The notes beneath the pieces are model-generated. The model was not told the DNA's origin, made no database searches, and was given only the letters and a program-made list of their open reading frames with translations. A program made the translations under genes and the position numbers. Below are positions 16,468-25,455 of a DNA stretch of 64,000 bases, in pieces. The DNA is from Streptomyces sp. NBC_00078 (GTDB lineage: Bacteria; Actinomycetota; Actinomycetes; Streptomycetales; Streptomycetaceae), in contig NZ_JAPELX010000001.1 of NCBI RefSeq assembly GCF_026343335.1, forward strand, positions 6,076,001 through 6,140,000. The letters run 5' to 3'. Position 1 is the stretch's first letter, and the number at the start of each line of letters is the position of its first letter.

Positions 16468-17835
16468 TCACGCCTCCACTGCCGGCTCCTCCTCAGCGGC
16501 GTCCTCCAGGACGAATCCCGGAAGCCACTCCTCCAGCTCCTCGCGCAGCCGTACCGTCGCCCCCAGCTGGCACAGCACGCCGATGGTGCTCAGTGTCACC
16601 CGGTGTATCAGGAGGTAGGCCGGTGGGAGGTTCAGCTGTTTGCCCAGCTGGTAGGCGGGGGAGCGGGGGTCGGCGATGCGGGCCGCCTGGCTGCGCATCC
16701 AGCCGCGAGTAAAGGTGAACTCGTCGACCCTGGCCGGTTCGATGATCGGCAGGAGATAGTCGAGAACGGCGCTGGGGTCCAGCTCTATTGAGTCTTTGAC
16801 GAAGCCCTCCGCGCAGAGGAGGTCGTAGACGGACTCGGCCTCGTCGTCGAGGGTCATGCGCAGGGAGTCGCCGATGGGGGTCGGCAGGCCGCCCGGGAGC
16901 CGGTCGACCGTGCCGAAGTCCAGGACGCCCAGGCGCCATTCGTCCGTGCCGTCCGGGTCGCCGGGCAGCAGGCGGAAGTTGCCCGGATGCGGGTCGGCGT
17001 GGAGCAGGCCGGTGCGGGCCGGGCCGGAGAAGAGGAAGCGGGCCAGGAGCTGGCCGGCGCGGTCGCGCTGTTCCTGGGTGCCGTCCGCGATGATCTCCGA
17101 GAGCGGAATTCCGTCGATCCACTCGGTGATCAGTACCTGGTCGCACTGGTGGACCACGCCGGGCACCAGGACGTCCGGGTCGTCCGCGAACTCGTCGGCG
17201 TGGGCCTGCTGGGCCTGGGCCTCCAGGCCGTAGTCCAGCTCCTCCGAGACACGGTCTCTGAGCTCCGCGATCAGGGGCTTGATGTCCATGCCGGGGATCA
17301 GCGGCCCCAACAATCGGGCGAAGCGGCTCAATTGGGTCAGGTCGGACAGAAGAGCCTCGCCTGCTCCCGGGTACTGCACCTTGACCGCCACCTCGCGGCC
17401 GTCGTGCCACACCCCACGGTGCACCTGCCCGATCGAGGCAGCCGCGGAGGGCTTGTCCTCGAACTCGAGGAACAGGTCGTGCCAGTCCTCACCCAGCATG
17501 TCGCCGAGCACCCGGTGCACGGTACTGGTCGGCATCGGCGGCGCTGCCTCCTGCAGCTTCGTCAGCGCCGCACGGTAGGGGCCGGCGACCTCTTCGGGCA
17601 GCGCCGACTCGAAGACGGACAGGGCCTGGCCGAACTTCATCGCGCCGCCCTTGAGCTCGCCGAGCACCTTGAACAGTTGATCCGCCGTGCGCTGTTGCAG
17701 CTCGCGGCCGACGATCTCCGCGGACTCGCCGACGATTCGCTTGCCGAGTCCCCACGTCGCCCGCCCGGCAAAGCCGAGCGGAAGCGCGGCGAGCTTGGCG
17801 GTCCTGGTGACCGCCTTGCGCGGAAGATCAGACAT
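16468..17835 (-). CDS. ABC1/AarF (UbiB-like) family atypical kinase
   Basis: 455 residues. ABC1K hallmarks are the KxGQ-type motif MKFGQALS near residue 67, the Ala-rich loop AAASIGQVHRG near 129, VAVKVQYPG near 148, the catalytic loop HADPHPGNFRLL near 274 and VLDFGTVD near 298. The family is linked to prenyl-lipid metabolism and membrane homeostasis through ATPase activity. Substrates in actinobacteria, which lack ubiquinone, are unclear. ATG 17835 has GGAGGG 3-4 bases upstream. The upstream adenylyltransferase gene ends inside this start (ATGTCTGA), so the two are coupled. Confidence 0.88.
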   Translation of the reverse strand: MSDLPRKAVTRTAKLAALPLGFAGRATWGLGKRIVGESAEIVGRELQQRTADQLFKVLGELKGGAMKFGQALSVFESALPEEVAGPYRAALTKLQEAAPPMPTSTVHRVLGDMLGEDWHDLFLEFEDKPSAAASIGQVHRGVWHDGREVAVKVQYPGAGEALLSDLTQLSRFARLLGPLIPGMDIKPLIAELRDRVSEELDYGLEAQAQQAHADEFADDPDVLVPGVVHQCDQVLITEWIDGIPLSEIIADGTQEQRDRAGQLLARFLFSGPARTGLLHADPHPGNFRLLPGDPDGTDEWRLGVLDFGTVDRLPGGLPTPIGDSLRMTLDDEAESVYDLLCAEGFVKDSIELDPSAVLDYLLPIIEPARVDEFTFTRGWMRSQAARIADPRSPAYQLGKQLNLPPAYLLIHRVTLSTIGVLCQLGATVRLREELEEWLPGFVLEDAAEEEPAVEA

Positions 17836-19078
17836 GCGCCCTCCAAGTCCCTGCCGGCCGCGCCGCGTCTGCCTTACGGCACAACTCTTCCGGCGACCGA
17901 TGCCCTGCCATTGTCTCGTGTGACTCCTCGTCCTCGGAGGTGTGTTCTCCCTTACCTTTCTCCGCGGCACCGCAAGGGCATGCAGGATGTGCCCACACCG
18001 GTCGAGCATGCCAGGTCAGACCGGGGAGGGAGACCTCCCAGCGCGCGCCGGCGCTGCTCGGAAGGCGGCCGTCCAGGAAGGCGAGCGCGTGCGCGGCCGC
18101 CAGTCCGGCGACGGTTGTGGCCAGCGTCAGATCGCAGGGCCGCGCCTGGCGTGGCGCGCCGGAGCGCCACTGCGCGACCAGCCGGGGCCAGGCCGGATCC
18201 CGGTCGGTGCGTCCCTCGTGCAGGCAGCCCGCACAACCCGTCTCACCTGGCAGGACGAGGGGGCCGACGATGCCGGTCGCCTCCACGACGCCGGCGTACA
18301 GATGCGGTGTGCCCGAGGCGATGAGGGGTTCCGCGGTGGACGGCGGGGGCGCGTGCACGGCGACGTCGTCGCGTGGGGCGAGGATCACCAGTGAGAAGCC
18401 GGGCTCGCCGTCCGGGAGCGGGGCCGCGCGGCTGCGGCGCGGTGGGCGGTCGGGAGCGGAGCGGCGTACGGCCTGCCGGGCGGCCTCGTCGCGGCGGTGG
18501 CCGATGGACTCGGCGGGCAGTCCGCCCGGCGCCACGTCCCCCGCCTCGACCCGGCCGACATCCCGCACGTCGACCTCCCCGATGCCCGCGCCGGCCAGCA
18601 GTGAGGCCAGCACCACGCCCACCCGTCCCGCGCCCTGCACCTGTACGCGCAGTGAGCGGCGCGCCGCCAGGTGCCTGATCGCGTCGCCCGGTTCGGAGGT
18701 GATCAGGGACAGTGAGGCGAGGTCGGGGCGCAGCCGGGCGATGACGTCCTTCTTGCCGCGCAGCGTGTCGGCGGCCGGTCCGCCACCCTTGGCGTCGTCC
18801 AGGAGGCCGGCCCGCGCCAGCCGCTCCACCAGCCGGTCGACATGGCCGTCGGGCAGGTCCATGCGGCGTCCCTCCTCGCGCAGGAGGGGCAGCCCCCGGG
18901 TGCCGTTGAGCAGGTCGAGGAAGCTGCCCGTCGCCGTGTCCATCGGACCGAGCGTCAGCGCGTGCGCCGGCGCCATTCCGAACTGCACGGTGTTGAGGTC
19001 GCGCCAGCCGCGCCTGAGCGCCGGCTTCATGACTGGAGCAACTGGGACAACTGGAACAAGCGGAACCATTGGATCCAT
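17828..19078 (-). CDS. ThiF/E1-like adenylyltransferase family protein
   Basis: About 416 residues. A winged-helix-like N-terminus (MKPALRRGWRDLNTVQFG onward) resembles the leader-binding domain of azole-peptide (TOMM) cyclodehydratase partners. A Rossmann E1 core follows with GAGRVGVVLASLLAGAG near residue 140. CAGC and CPCG cysteine pairs near 285 and 370 suggest a zinc site. The start is uncertain: 19078 (used), 19108 and 19030 are in frame, and homology probably begins near 19030. It overlaps the ABC1 kinase gene. No precursor peptide or YcaO gene is nearby, so a RiPP role is unsupported. Confidence 0.78.
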   Translation of the reverse strand: MDPMVPLVPVVPVAPVMKPALRRGWRDLNTVQFGMAPAHALTLGPMDTATGSFLDLLNGTRGLPLLREEGRRMDLPDGHVDRLVERLARAGLLDDAKGGGPAADTLRGKKDVIARLRPDLASLSLITSEPGDAIRHLAARRSLRVQVQGAGRVGVVLASLLAGAGIGEVDVRDVGRVEAGDVAPGGLPAESIGHRRDEAARQAVRRSAPDRPPRRSRAAPLPDGEPGFSLVILAPRDDVAVHAPPPSTAEPLIASGTPHLYAGVVEATGIVGPLVLPGETGCAGCLHEGRTDRDPAWPRLVAQWRSGAPRQARPCDLTLATTVAGLAAAHALAFLDGRLPSSAGARWEVSLPGLTWHARPVWAHPACPCGAAEKGKGEHTSEDEESHETMAGHRSPEELCRKADAARPAGTWRAHV

Positions 19079-19333
19079 GACGGGCCCCCGTATGCCTTCG
19101 TCGAACATCCCCGTGCGCCGGTGGAAGTCGGTCGGTGACCGAGTCGACGGTGGGCCGACGGTGGGTCGTGGCTGCCCCGGCGAGAACAAGCATGCCCAAA
19201 CAGGGCGACGGGTGCGGAAAGTTGTCCACAAGCTGCGAGGATTCGTCGTACAAATCAAGCGCACGGTGGGAGATCGGCGCGGAACCGTCCCGGAGTCGGG
19301 ACTTCGCCCGTGTGCAGCGGGTAACGTCGGGGC

Positions 19334-19930
19334 GTGCCCGCCGACCCACTGCACAGCGCCGGAACGCCACAGCGCAGAACGACGAGCCAGCCGCCGAGCG
19401 GCTCGGTGGCGCGCGCGATCGAGGTCCGCAGGAGCTCCCGTCGACGCCGGACGGTCTCCGCGTACCGCGAGGGCGATCGCACCGTCGTACTCATCCCTGC
19501 TCGGATGTCCGAGGCGGAGGAGCAGCGCTGGGTGACCGTCATGCTCGACAAGCTGGCCGCGCAGGAGAGCAAACGGCTCCTCGGCGACGACGAGCTGGCC
19601 GGACGGGCGGAGCGGCTGTCGGCCCAGTACTTCGACGGCCGCGCCCGGCCCGCCTCGGTGCGCTGGGTCACCAACCAGAACACGCGCTGGGGTTCGTGCA
19701 CCCCCTCGGAAGGCAGTATCCGGCTGTCGCACCGGCTGCAGGGGATGCCCGAGTACGTCGTCGACTACGTCCTCCTCCATGAGCTGGCACATCTGCTCGT
19801 GCCCGGACACGGTCCCCGCTTCTGGCGGCTGCTGGAGGCGTATCCGCGGACCGAGAGGGCCCGGGGCTACCTCGAAGGGGTGGTCGCCGCCGAACGGCTG
19901 CCGCATCTGCCGGGTGCTCGCGGGGAGTGA
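19334..19930 (+). CDS. YgjP-type (DUF45) zinc metallopeptidase
   Basis: 198 residues. RWGSCTPSEGSIRLSHRL followed by LLHELAHLLVPGHGPRFW is the signature of the YgjP/SprT-like family: HExxH plus a downstream His as zinc ligands. The N-terminal VRRSSRRRRTVSAYREGDRT segment is the usual beta strand region. No signal peptide is present. GTG 19334 lies 7 bases after TAACGT, so the mRNA is probably leaderless. It is divergent from the adenylyltransferase gene. The substrate is unknown. Confidence 0.85.
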   Translation: MPADPLHSAGTPQRRTTSQPPSGSVARAIEVRRSSRRRRTVSAYREGDRTVVLIPARMSEAEEQRWVTVMLDKLAAQESKRLLGDDELAGRAERLSAQYFDGRARPASVRWVTNQNTRWGSCTPSEGSIRLSHRLQGMPEYVVDYVLLHELAHLLVPGHGPRFWRLLEAYPRTERARGYLEGVVAAERLPHLPGARGE

Positions 19931-20047
19931 CGGCCATCCGGGCGCGGTGGTTGTGTACCGGGTCTGTACCGACTTCATCCGGTGTCCGAGTTTGCCGTTA
20001 GCCTGGCGCGACGCAATCGCATTCGGGATGGGGGACGGTCGTTACGC

Positions 20048-21730
20048 ATGGCCAGGGAATTCCAACGCGGCCACAAGGCCAGGATCAGTGACCTCACCGC
20101 GGGCACCGATCTGTACGTAGGCGTGCAGATCAGCGGTCCCGGACTGACCTTCGACATCAGCTGCTTCGGTCTCGACGCCGACGAACGGCTCTCGGACGAC
20201 CGCTACTTCGTCTTCTTCAACCAGCCGAAGTCGCCCGAGGAGTCCATTCAGCTCCTGGGCGCGCAGGCCGGCGATTCGGAGTCCTTCCGGATCACGCTCG
20301 ACAAGGTCCCCGCGCAGATCCGGAAGCTGTCGTTCACGGCGACGCTCGACGGCGCCGGACAAATGTCACAGATCGCCCCCGGACACATCCGCATCGTCGC
20401 GGGCGGCGAGGAGGTGGCCCGGTACTCCTTCAACGGCTCGGAGTTCTCCACCGAACGGGCCGTGATGCTGGGCGACTTCTACCTGAAGGACGTGTGGCGG
20501 TTCGCGGCCGTCGGACAGGGCTTCGACGGCGGCCTGGGCGCGTTGCTGAAGAACTTCGGCGGCGAGGTCCTCGAGGAGGAGGCTCCCGCGGCACCTGCCC
20601 CCCAGCAGCCGCAGTCCGGCGCCGCACCCAGCTTCGCACCCCCCGCGTTCGGCGCCCCGGCGGCACCCGTCCCGGCCCCCGCGCCTGCCCCTCAGGGCTT
20701 CGCACCGCCCCCGGGAGCGACTCCGCCCCCGGCACCCGCGCCGGCGCCCGCCCCGAATGTGCACGCTGCGCCCACTCTCATCGCGCCGATGGCCCCGCCC
20801 GGTGGCGCCCCGGTGCCGCCTCCGGGGCCGGTGCCCGCACCGTACGGCCAGCCGCCCCAGCAGCAGCCGTACGGCCAGCCCCCCGGTCAGAGCGCCCCGC
20901 CGCCGCCCGGCTACGGGCAGCCCCAGGCGCCGCATGCGCCCCAGGCCCCGCCCCCGCCTCCCGGCTACGGTCAGCCCACCCCGCCCCCCGGTTACGGTCA
21001 GCAGGCCCCCTTCGGGCAGGCGCCGGGGCAGCAGGCCTACGGAGTTCCGCAGGGAGCTCCTCAGGGCGGCGCCGGTGTCACCGCCGCGCTCCAGAAGTTC
21101 AAGGAGACGCCCACCGGGCAGCGCTGGACGCAGCAGAACAAGAAGCTCGTCCGCGTCGACCTCGGCATCGGTGGCCAGCCCGTGCTCGCCCGCCAGGGCA
21201 GCATGGTGCTCTACCAGGGCAAGGTCGACTTCAGCTACAAGGGCGCGGGCTTCGCGGGCCGGCTCGTGGGCAACGCCACCGGCCAGGAGATGCAGCTGAT
21301 GCGCTGCACCGGCCAGGGCCAGGTGTTCCTCGCCGAGAACTCCACCCACCTGCACCCCGTCGAGCTCCAGGGCGACGCGATCTGCGTCTCCGCGGAGAAC
21401 GTCCTCGCCTTCGACGAGAGCCTCCAGTACGAGGTCCGCCGCATCGAGGGACACGGCATCCCCGGAGGCGCCCTGTTCACCATGCAGTTCCAGGGCACCG
21501 GCACGATCGTCGTCAAGACGCACGGCACGCCCGTGGTCCTGCCGGTCACGCCGACCACCTTCGCCGATTGCAACGCGGTCGTGGCCTGGTCGGCCGCCGC
21601 CCAGGTGATCGTCTCCAGCCAGGTTCGCATGCGCCGCAACGCCTACCCGGGCGACACCGGCGAGAGCGTCAACCTCCAGTTCCGGGCCGCTCCCGGCAAC
21701 TTCGTCGTCGTCCAGCCCTACGAGGTCTGA
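20048..21730 (+). CDS. TerD-AIM24 fusion protein
   Basis: 560 residues. The N-terminal TerD domain (about 1-175) has GLTFDISCFGLDADERLSDD and FVFFNQPKSPEES, the calcium-binding pattern of tellurite-resistance/stress proteins. A Pro/Gly/Ala/Gln-rich linker with repeated PPGYGQP units spans about 180-340. A C-terminal AIM24 beta-roll follows (about 345-560, VDLGIGGQPVLARQGSMV). ATG 20048 is chosen, with GGGGGA some 13 bases upstream. It heads a three-gene operon, each member with an AIM24 domain. The biochemical role is not established. Confidence 0.88.
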   Translation: MAREFQRGHKARISDLTAGTDLYVGVQISGPGLTFDISCFGLDADERLSDDRYFVFFNQPKSPEESIQLLGAQAGDSESFRITLDKVPAQIRKLSFTATLDGAGQMSQIAPGHIRIVAGGEEVARYSFNGSEFSTERAVMLGDFYLKDVWRFAAVGQGFDGGLGALLKNFGGEVLEEEAPAAPAPQQPQSGAAPSFAPPAFGAPAAPVPAPAPAPQGFAPPPGATPPPAPAPAPAPNVHAAPTLIAPMAPPGGAPVPPPGPVPAPYGQPPQQQPYGQPPGQSAPPPPGYGQPQAPHAPQAPPPPPGYGQPTPPPGYGQQAPFGQAPGQQAYGVPQGAPQGGAGVTAALQKFKETPTGQRWTQQNKKLVRVDLGIGGQPVLARQGSMVLYQGKVDFSYKGAGFAGRLVGNATGQEMQLMRCTGQGQVFLAENSTHLHPVELQGDAICVSAENVLAFDESLQYEVRRIEGHGIPGGALFTMQFQGTGTIVVKTHGTPVVLPVTPTTFADCNAVVAWSAAAQVIVSSQVRMRRNAYPGDTGESVNLQFRAAPGNFVVVQPYEV

Positions 21731-21741
21731 GGGAGCCCGTC

Positions 21742-22422
21742 ATGAACCAGCCGCTCGCGGGCTACGCCCCCGCACCCGTCACCGCGCGCATGGAGAACCA
21801 CGGCAACAACATGCTGAAGGTCGCCATGCAGACCGGGAACGACCTCCTCGCGCGCGTGGGGTCGATGGTCGCCTACGAAGGATTCATCCAGTACGAGCCC
21901 AATCCGCCGGCCGTGCGCCAGATCGCCCGCGACTGGATCACCGGCGAGGGCGCGCCCCTGATGAAGTGCTCCGGCGACGGACTGCTCTACCTCGCTGACT
22001 ACGGCGCCGACGTCGTCGTCGTGAACCTCAACGGCGACGGCATCTCCGTCAACGCCACCAACCTGCTCGCCTTCGACGCGTCCCTCAGCTGGGGCGTCGA
22101 GCGGGTCAAGGGGCTCGCGAAGTTCGCCGGCCAGGGCCTGTGGAACACCAAGATCTCCGGGCAGGGCTGGGTCGCGCTGACCTCCCGGGGCAAGCCCATC
22201 GTCGTCGACTGCGGCGGCGGCGAGGACGAGACCTACGTCGACCCGGACGCGCTCGTCGCCTGGTCCCCGAACCTCAAGGTGAAGGGCAAGCGCAGCTTCA
22301 AAGCGCAGTCGCTGATCGGCCGCGGCAGCGGCGAGGCCTACCAGATGGCCTTCTCCGGTCAGGGCATCGTCGTCGTCCAGCCCAGCGAGGACAGCACCGA
22401 CCGTCTCCGGTTCCGGGGCTGA
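21742..22422 (+). CDS. AIM24 family protein (second of three)
   Basis: 226 residues forming a single AIM24 domain: MLKVAMQTGNDLLARVGSMVAYEG at the front, MKCSGDGLLYLAD in the middle and GIVVVQPSE at the end. ATG 21742 follows GAGGGAG with 6-base spacing, overlapping the previous stop region. The AIM24 name comes from a yeast mitochondrial protein. Bacterial members are of unknown function. No signal peptide is present. Confidence 0.87.
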   Translation: MNQPLAGYAPAPVTARMENHGNNMLKVAMQTGNDLLARVGSMVAYEGFIQYEPNPPAVRQIARDWITGEGAPLMKCSGDGLLYLADYGADVVVVNLNGDGISVNATNLLAFDASLSWGVERVKGLAKFAGQGLWNTKISGQGWVALTSRGKPIVVDCGGGEDETYVDPDALVAWSPNLKVKGKRSFKAQSLIGRGSGEAYQMAFSGQGIVVVQPSEDSTDRLRFRG

Positions 22423-22440
22423 GGGGGAGCCAGAAACGCC

Positions 22441-23196
22441 ATGCAGAGTCCGCTTTTCGCCTTCAACGACTCGCAGTCCCAGGAGCGCTACAGCCTGCAG
22501 AACAAGCAGATGCTGCGCGTCACCCTGGAGGGCCACGACGACATCCTGGCCCGCAAGGGCACCATGGTCGCCTACCAGGGCCTCGTTGAGTTCGACGCCG
22601 AGTACCAGAACACCCAGCAGGCGTACGCGCGTGCGGCCACCGGCGAGGGCCTCAACCTGATGCGCTGCCACGGGCAGGGCACGGTCTACCTGGCCAACCT
22701 CGCCCAGCACGTCCACGTGGTGGAGGTCGAGCAGGACGGGCTGACGGTCGACAGCAGCTATGTGCTCGCGATGGACTCCTCGCTGCACCACGAGGTCATC
22801 GCCGTCGACAGCCAGTACGGCATCTCCGGGTCCGGGAAGTACCAGCTCAACATCACCGGCCGCGGCAAGGTCGCCCTGATGACGTCGGGCGCGCCGCTGA
22901 TGATGCAGGTGACGCCCGACAAGTACGTCAACTGCGACGCCGACGCGATCGTCGCCTGGTCGACGGGGCTGCGCGTCCAGATGCAGGCCCAGACGCACTC
23001 CTCGGGGGTGTGGCGGCGCCGCGGCAACACCGGTGAGGGCTGGGAGCTCAGCTTCATGGGCAGCGGCTTCGCGCTCGTCCAGCCGAGCGAGCTGCTGCCG
23101 CCCCAGAACGCCCAGGTCGGGCAGGGCCTGGCCGCCCAGTACGGCATGGGGCAGCACGGGGCGCGGGCACAGAACCAGGGCAACGTCTGGAGCTGA
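22441..23196 (+). CDS. AIM24 family protein (third of three)
   Basis: 251 residues. The AIM24 core LRVTLEGHDDILARKGTMVAYQG is followed by MRCHGQGTVYLANLAQHV, a HSSGVWRRRGNTGEGWEL loop and the closing FALVQPSELLPP, then a Gln/Gly-rich tail. ATG 22441 has GGGGGAG upstream, 18 bases after the second copy's stop. The three copies are clearly diverged, so this is not a recent duplication. The operon ends at a long hairpin at 23213. Confidence 0.87.
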   Translation: MQSPLFAFNDSQSQERYSLQNKQMLRVTLEGHDDILARKGTMVAYQGLVEFDAEYQNTQQAYARAATGEGLNLMRCHGQGTVYLANLAQHVHVVEVEQDGLTVDSSYVLAMDSSLHHEVIAVDSQYGISGSGKYQLNITGRGKVALMTSGAPLMMQVTPDKYVNCDADAIVAWSTGLRVQMQAQTHSSGVWRRRGNTGEGWELSFMGSGFALVQPSELLPPQNAQVGQGLAAQYGMGQHGARAQNQGNVWS

Positions 23197-23212
23197 GCGT
23201 CCAGAAAGCCAA

Positions 23213-23248
23213 CGTAAGGGGCGCCCGCACATGCGGGCGCCCCTTACG
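23213..23248. terminator. Bidirectional terminator after the AIM24 operon
   Basis: A perfect 17-bp inverted repeat CGTAAGGGGCGCCCGCA / TGCGGGCGCCCCTTACG separated by two bases. It lies between the convergent AIM24 operon and the NUDIX gene. Confidence 0.88.
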
Positions 23249-23260
23249 CGTGGTCGAGGG

Positions 23261-23782
23261 TCACAACCTCGCCCGGGTGCCCTCCAGCAGCCGTACGACC
23301 GACTCGTCCGCCACCTCCGCCACCGCGTCGTAGGCGAACCAGCGCAGGTCGAGGGACTCGTCGCTGATCTCCTGGATGGCCCCGGACGGTGCCACGACCG
23401 CGTACTGCACGTCGAAGTGCCAGTGGCAGGGCGCCGGAATCGGGTGCCGGTCCAGCCGCACCGGTCCGCCCGCGAGCAGCGTCAGCCCCGCGATCCCCGA
23501 CTCCTCCGTCGCCTCGCGCAGCGCCGCTGCCTCCAGGGCGGCGTCCCCCGGCTCGCAGTGGCCGCCCATCTGGAGCCACATCCGCAGCTTCCTGTGCAGG
23601 GTCAGCAGGACCCGGCCGTGCTCCGGATCGATCACCAGGGCGCTCGCGGTGACATGGCCCGCATGGCAGGCCTTCCACATGCCGTCCGGGTGGGCTGCCA
23701 AGTGGTCGAGATACGCCTCGCGCAGCTCCTCCTGCTCCCCGTACCCCTTCAGGACGAGGACCGCGTCGTCGTACAGGCTCAC
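23261..23782 (-). CDS. NUDIX hydrolase
   Basis: 173 residues. The Nudix box is GGHCEPGDAALEAAALREATEESG, split here as GGHCEPGD and REATEESG near residues 74-97, preceded by HRKLRMWLQMGGH. It should hydrolyse a nucleoside-diphosphate-linked substrate in the cytosol. The substrate is not readable. GTG 23782 overlaps the upstream stop as GTGA, indicating translational coupling with the zinc-protease-like gene. Confidence 0.88.
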   Translation of the reverse strand: MSLYDDAVLVLKGYGEQEELREAYLDHLAAHPDGMWKACHAGHVTASALVIDPEHGRVLLTLHRKLRMWLQMGGHCEPGDAALEAAALREATEESGIAGLTLLAGGPVRLDRHPIPAPCHWHFDVQYAVVAPSGAIQEISDESLDLRWFAYDAVAEVADESVVRLLEGTRARL

Positions 23783-25263
23783 TCGGTGTCGTCGCCCTTG
23801 CCGTCGCCCTTGTCGTCCCTCTTGGAGTCGTCCTCGGGGGTGTCCTTGGTGTCCTTGCTGTCCTTCGTCAGGTCCGGCTTTCCCGTGGAGCCGCCCGCCG
23901 CCTCGCCGAGCATCTTGTCGAGCTCGGAGAAGTCCAGCTGCTCGCGGTGCACGAAGCCGTCCGGGTCGTCCAGGTCGGACGCCGTCGGCAGCATGTCCGG
24001 GTGGGCCCACAGGGCATCCCGGCCGTCGACCCCGCGCGCGTCCGTCAGCGACGCCCACAGACGGGACGCGTCCCGCAGCCTTCGCGGACGCAGCTCCAGA
24101 CCGATCAGCGTGGCGAACGTCTGCTCCGCCGGGCCTCCCGTCGCACGACGGCGGCGCAGGGTCTCGCGCAGCGCGTCCGCTGACGACAGGCGCGGTTTCG
24201 CGGCCGCGTGCACCACCGCGTCTACCCAGCCCTCGACGAGCGCCAGAGCAGTCTCCAGACGGGCCAGGGCCGCCTTCTGCTCCGGGGTGTCCTCCGGCTG
24301 GAACATGCCCTGCTGCAGGGCGTCCTGCAGCTGCTCCGGATTCTGCGGGTCGAACTGGCCGACCACGTCCTCCAGCTTGGCCGTGTCGACCTTGATCCCG
24401 CGCGCGTACCCCTCGACTGCGCCGAACAGGTGGGAGCGCAGCCACGGCACGTGCGCGAACAGGCGCTGGTGGGCGGCCTCGCGCAGGGCGAGATACAGCC
24501 GCACCTCCTCCTTCGGCACGCCCAGATCCTTGCCGAACGCCTCGACGTTCACCGGCAGCAGCGCGGCCTTGCCGGACGGGCCCAGCGGCAGGCCGATGTC
24601 GGTGGAACCCACGACCTCGCCCGCGAGCACGCCGACGGCCTGCCCGATCTGGGTGCCGAACATCGCGCCGCCCATGGAGCGCATCATGCCGATCAGCGGA
24701 CCGGCCATGGCCTGCATCTCCTCCGGCAGGACATCGCCCATCGCCGCGCCAACCCGCTCGGCGACCGGGTCGACCAGCTCCTGCCACGCGGGCAGGGTCG
24801 CCTCGACCCACTCCGCGCGGGACCAGGCCACAGCGGTGCCGGCGCCGGACGGCAGCGACGTCGCGTCGTCCAGCCACAGGTCGGCGAGGCGCACCGCCTC
24901 CTCGACCGCGGTCCGCTCGGCGGGGCCGACACTCGTGTCCTTGGTGCCGTCAGGGGTGCCCTGGGAGACCGTCTGGCGGGCGATCTGTTTGGCCATGTCC
25001 CAGTTCACCGGGCCACCCTCGTACGAGAGCATCTGGCCCAGCTGCTGGAAAGCGGCGCCCAGGTCGTTGGGGTTCAGCGAACCGAACATGGCGGCGAGCG
25101 GATTGTCCGCACCGGGGGCGCCGAAGCCTCCGGGCAGCCCGCCGAAGCCGAACGGGTTGGCCGGTCCCTGACCACCACCGCTCTCCTGGTCCTTCTTCTT
25201 GCCCTCGTCGCCGTCTTCCGGCTCCTCCGGCGGAAGGCCGAATCCGAATGGGGTGTCACTCAC
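23779..25263 (-). CDS. Zinc-dependent metalloprotease-like protein (DUF2342 family)
   Basis: 494 residues. The family is called zinc-dependent metalloprotease or F420-biosynthesis-associated protein in actinobacterial annotation. Features are a Gly/Pro-rich N-terminus (FGFGGLPGGFGAPGADNP), a conserved helical core with MRSMGGAMFGTQIGQAVG near residue 185 and LREAAHQRLFAHVPWL near 255. The HExxH glutamate is not evident: AAHQRLF stands in the usual place, so activity is doubtful. A charged Lys/Asp tail ends the protein. GTG 25263 has GAGGAA 5 bases upstream. Confidence 0.75.
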   Translation of the reverse strand: MSDTPFGFGLPPEEPEDGDEGKKKDQESGGGQGPANPFGFGGLPGGFGAPGADNPLAAMFGSLNPNDLGAAFQQLGQMLSYEGGPVNWDMAKQIARQTVSQGTPDGTKDTSVGPAERTAVEEAVRLADLWLDDATSLPSGAGTAVAWSRAEWVEATLPAWQELVDPVAERVGAAMGDVLPEEMQAMAGPLIGMMRSMGGAMFGTQIGQAVGVLAGEVVGSTDIGLPLGPSGKAALLPVNVEAFGKDLGVPKEEVRLYLALREAAHQRLFAHVPWLRSHLFGAVEGYARGIKVDTAKLEDVVGQFDPQNPEQLQDALQQGMFQPEDTPEQKAALARLETALALVEGWVDAVVHAAAKPRLSSADALRETLRRRRATGGPAEQTFATLIGLELRPRRLRDASRLWASLTDARGVDGRDALWAHPDMLPTASDLDDPDGFVHREQLDFSELDKMLGEAAGGSTGKPDLTKDSKDTKDTPEDDSKRDDKGDGKGDDTE

Positions 25264-25455
25264 GGGATTCCTCGGCTGGTAAGGCCGCCGGTTGTCTCCG
25301 ACGGCACGACTGCCCGATAACACCACCCAGCGTAGACACCGCGGGCGGTTCGGGCCTCGGTGCTTCGCCGACTCCTGGCCTGCGGCAGGATGGATGCCAC
25401 CTGGTACGGACGCGTCACTCGCGTTCTTACTGAAGACAACCGCTGGAGACGCCCG

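Noticed and set aside
17828..19030. RiPP (azole peptide) cluster around the E1-like gene
   Set aside because: No YcaO, no dehydrogenase and no precursor-like short ORF with Cys/Ser/Thr-rich core were found nearby.
20640..21020. Pro-rich PPGYGQP tract as a CRISPR or satellite repeat
   Set aside because: It is an in-frame protein linker with irregular DNA repeats, not regular spaced repeats.
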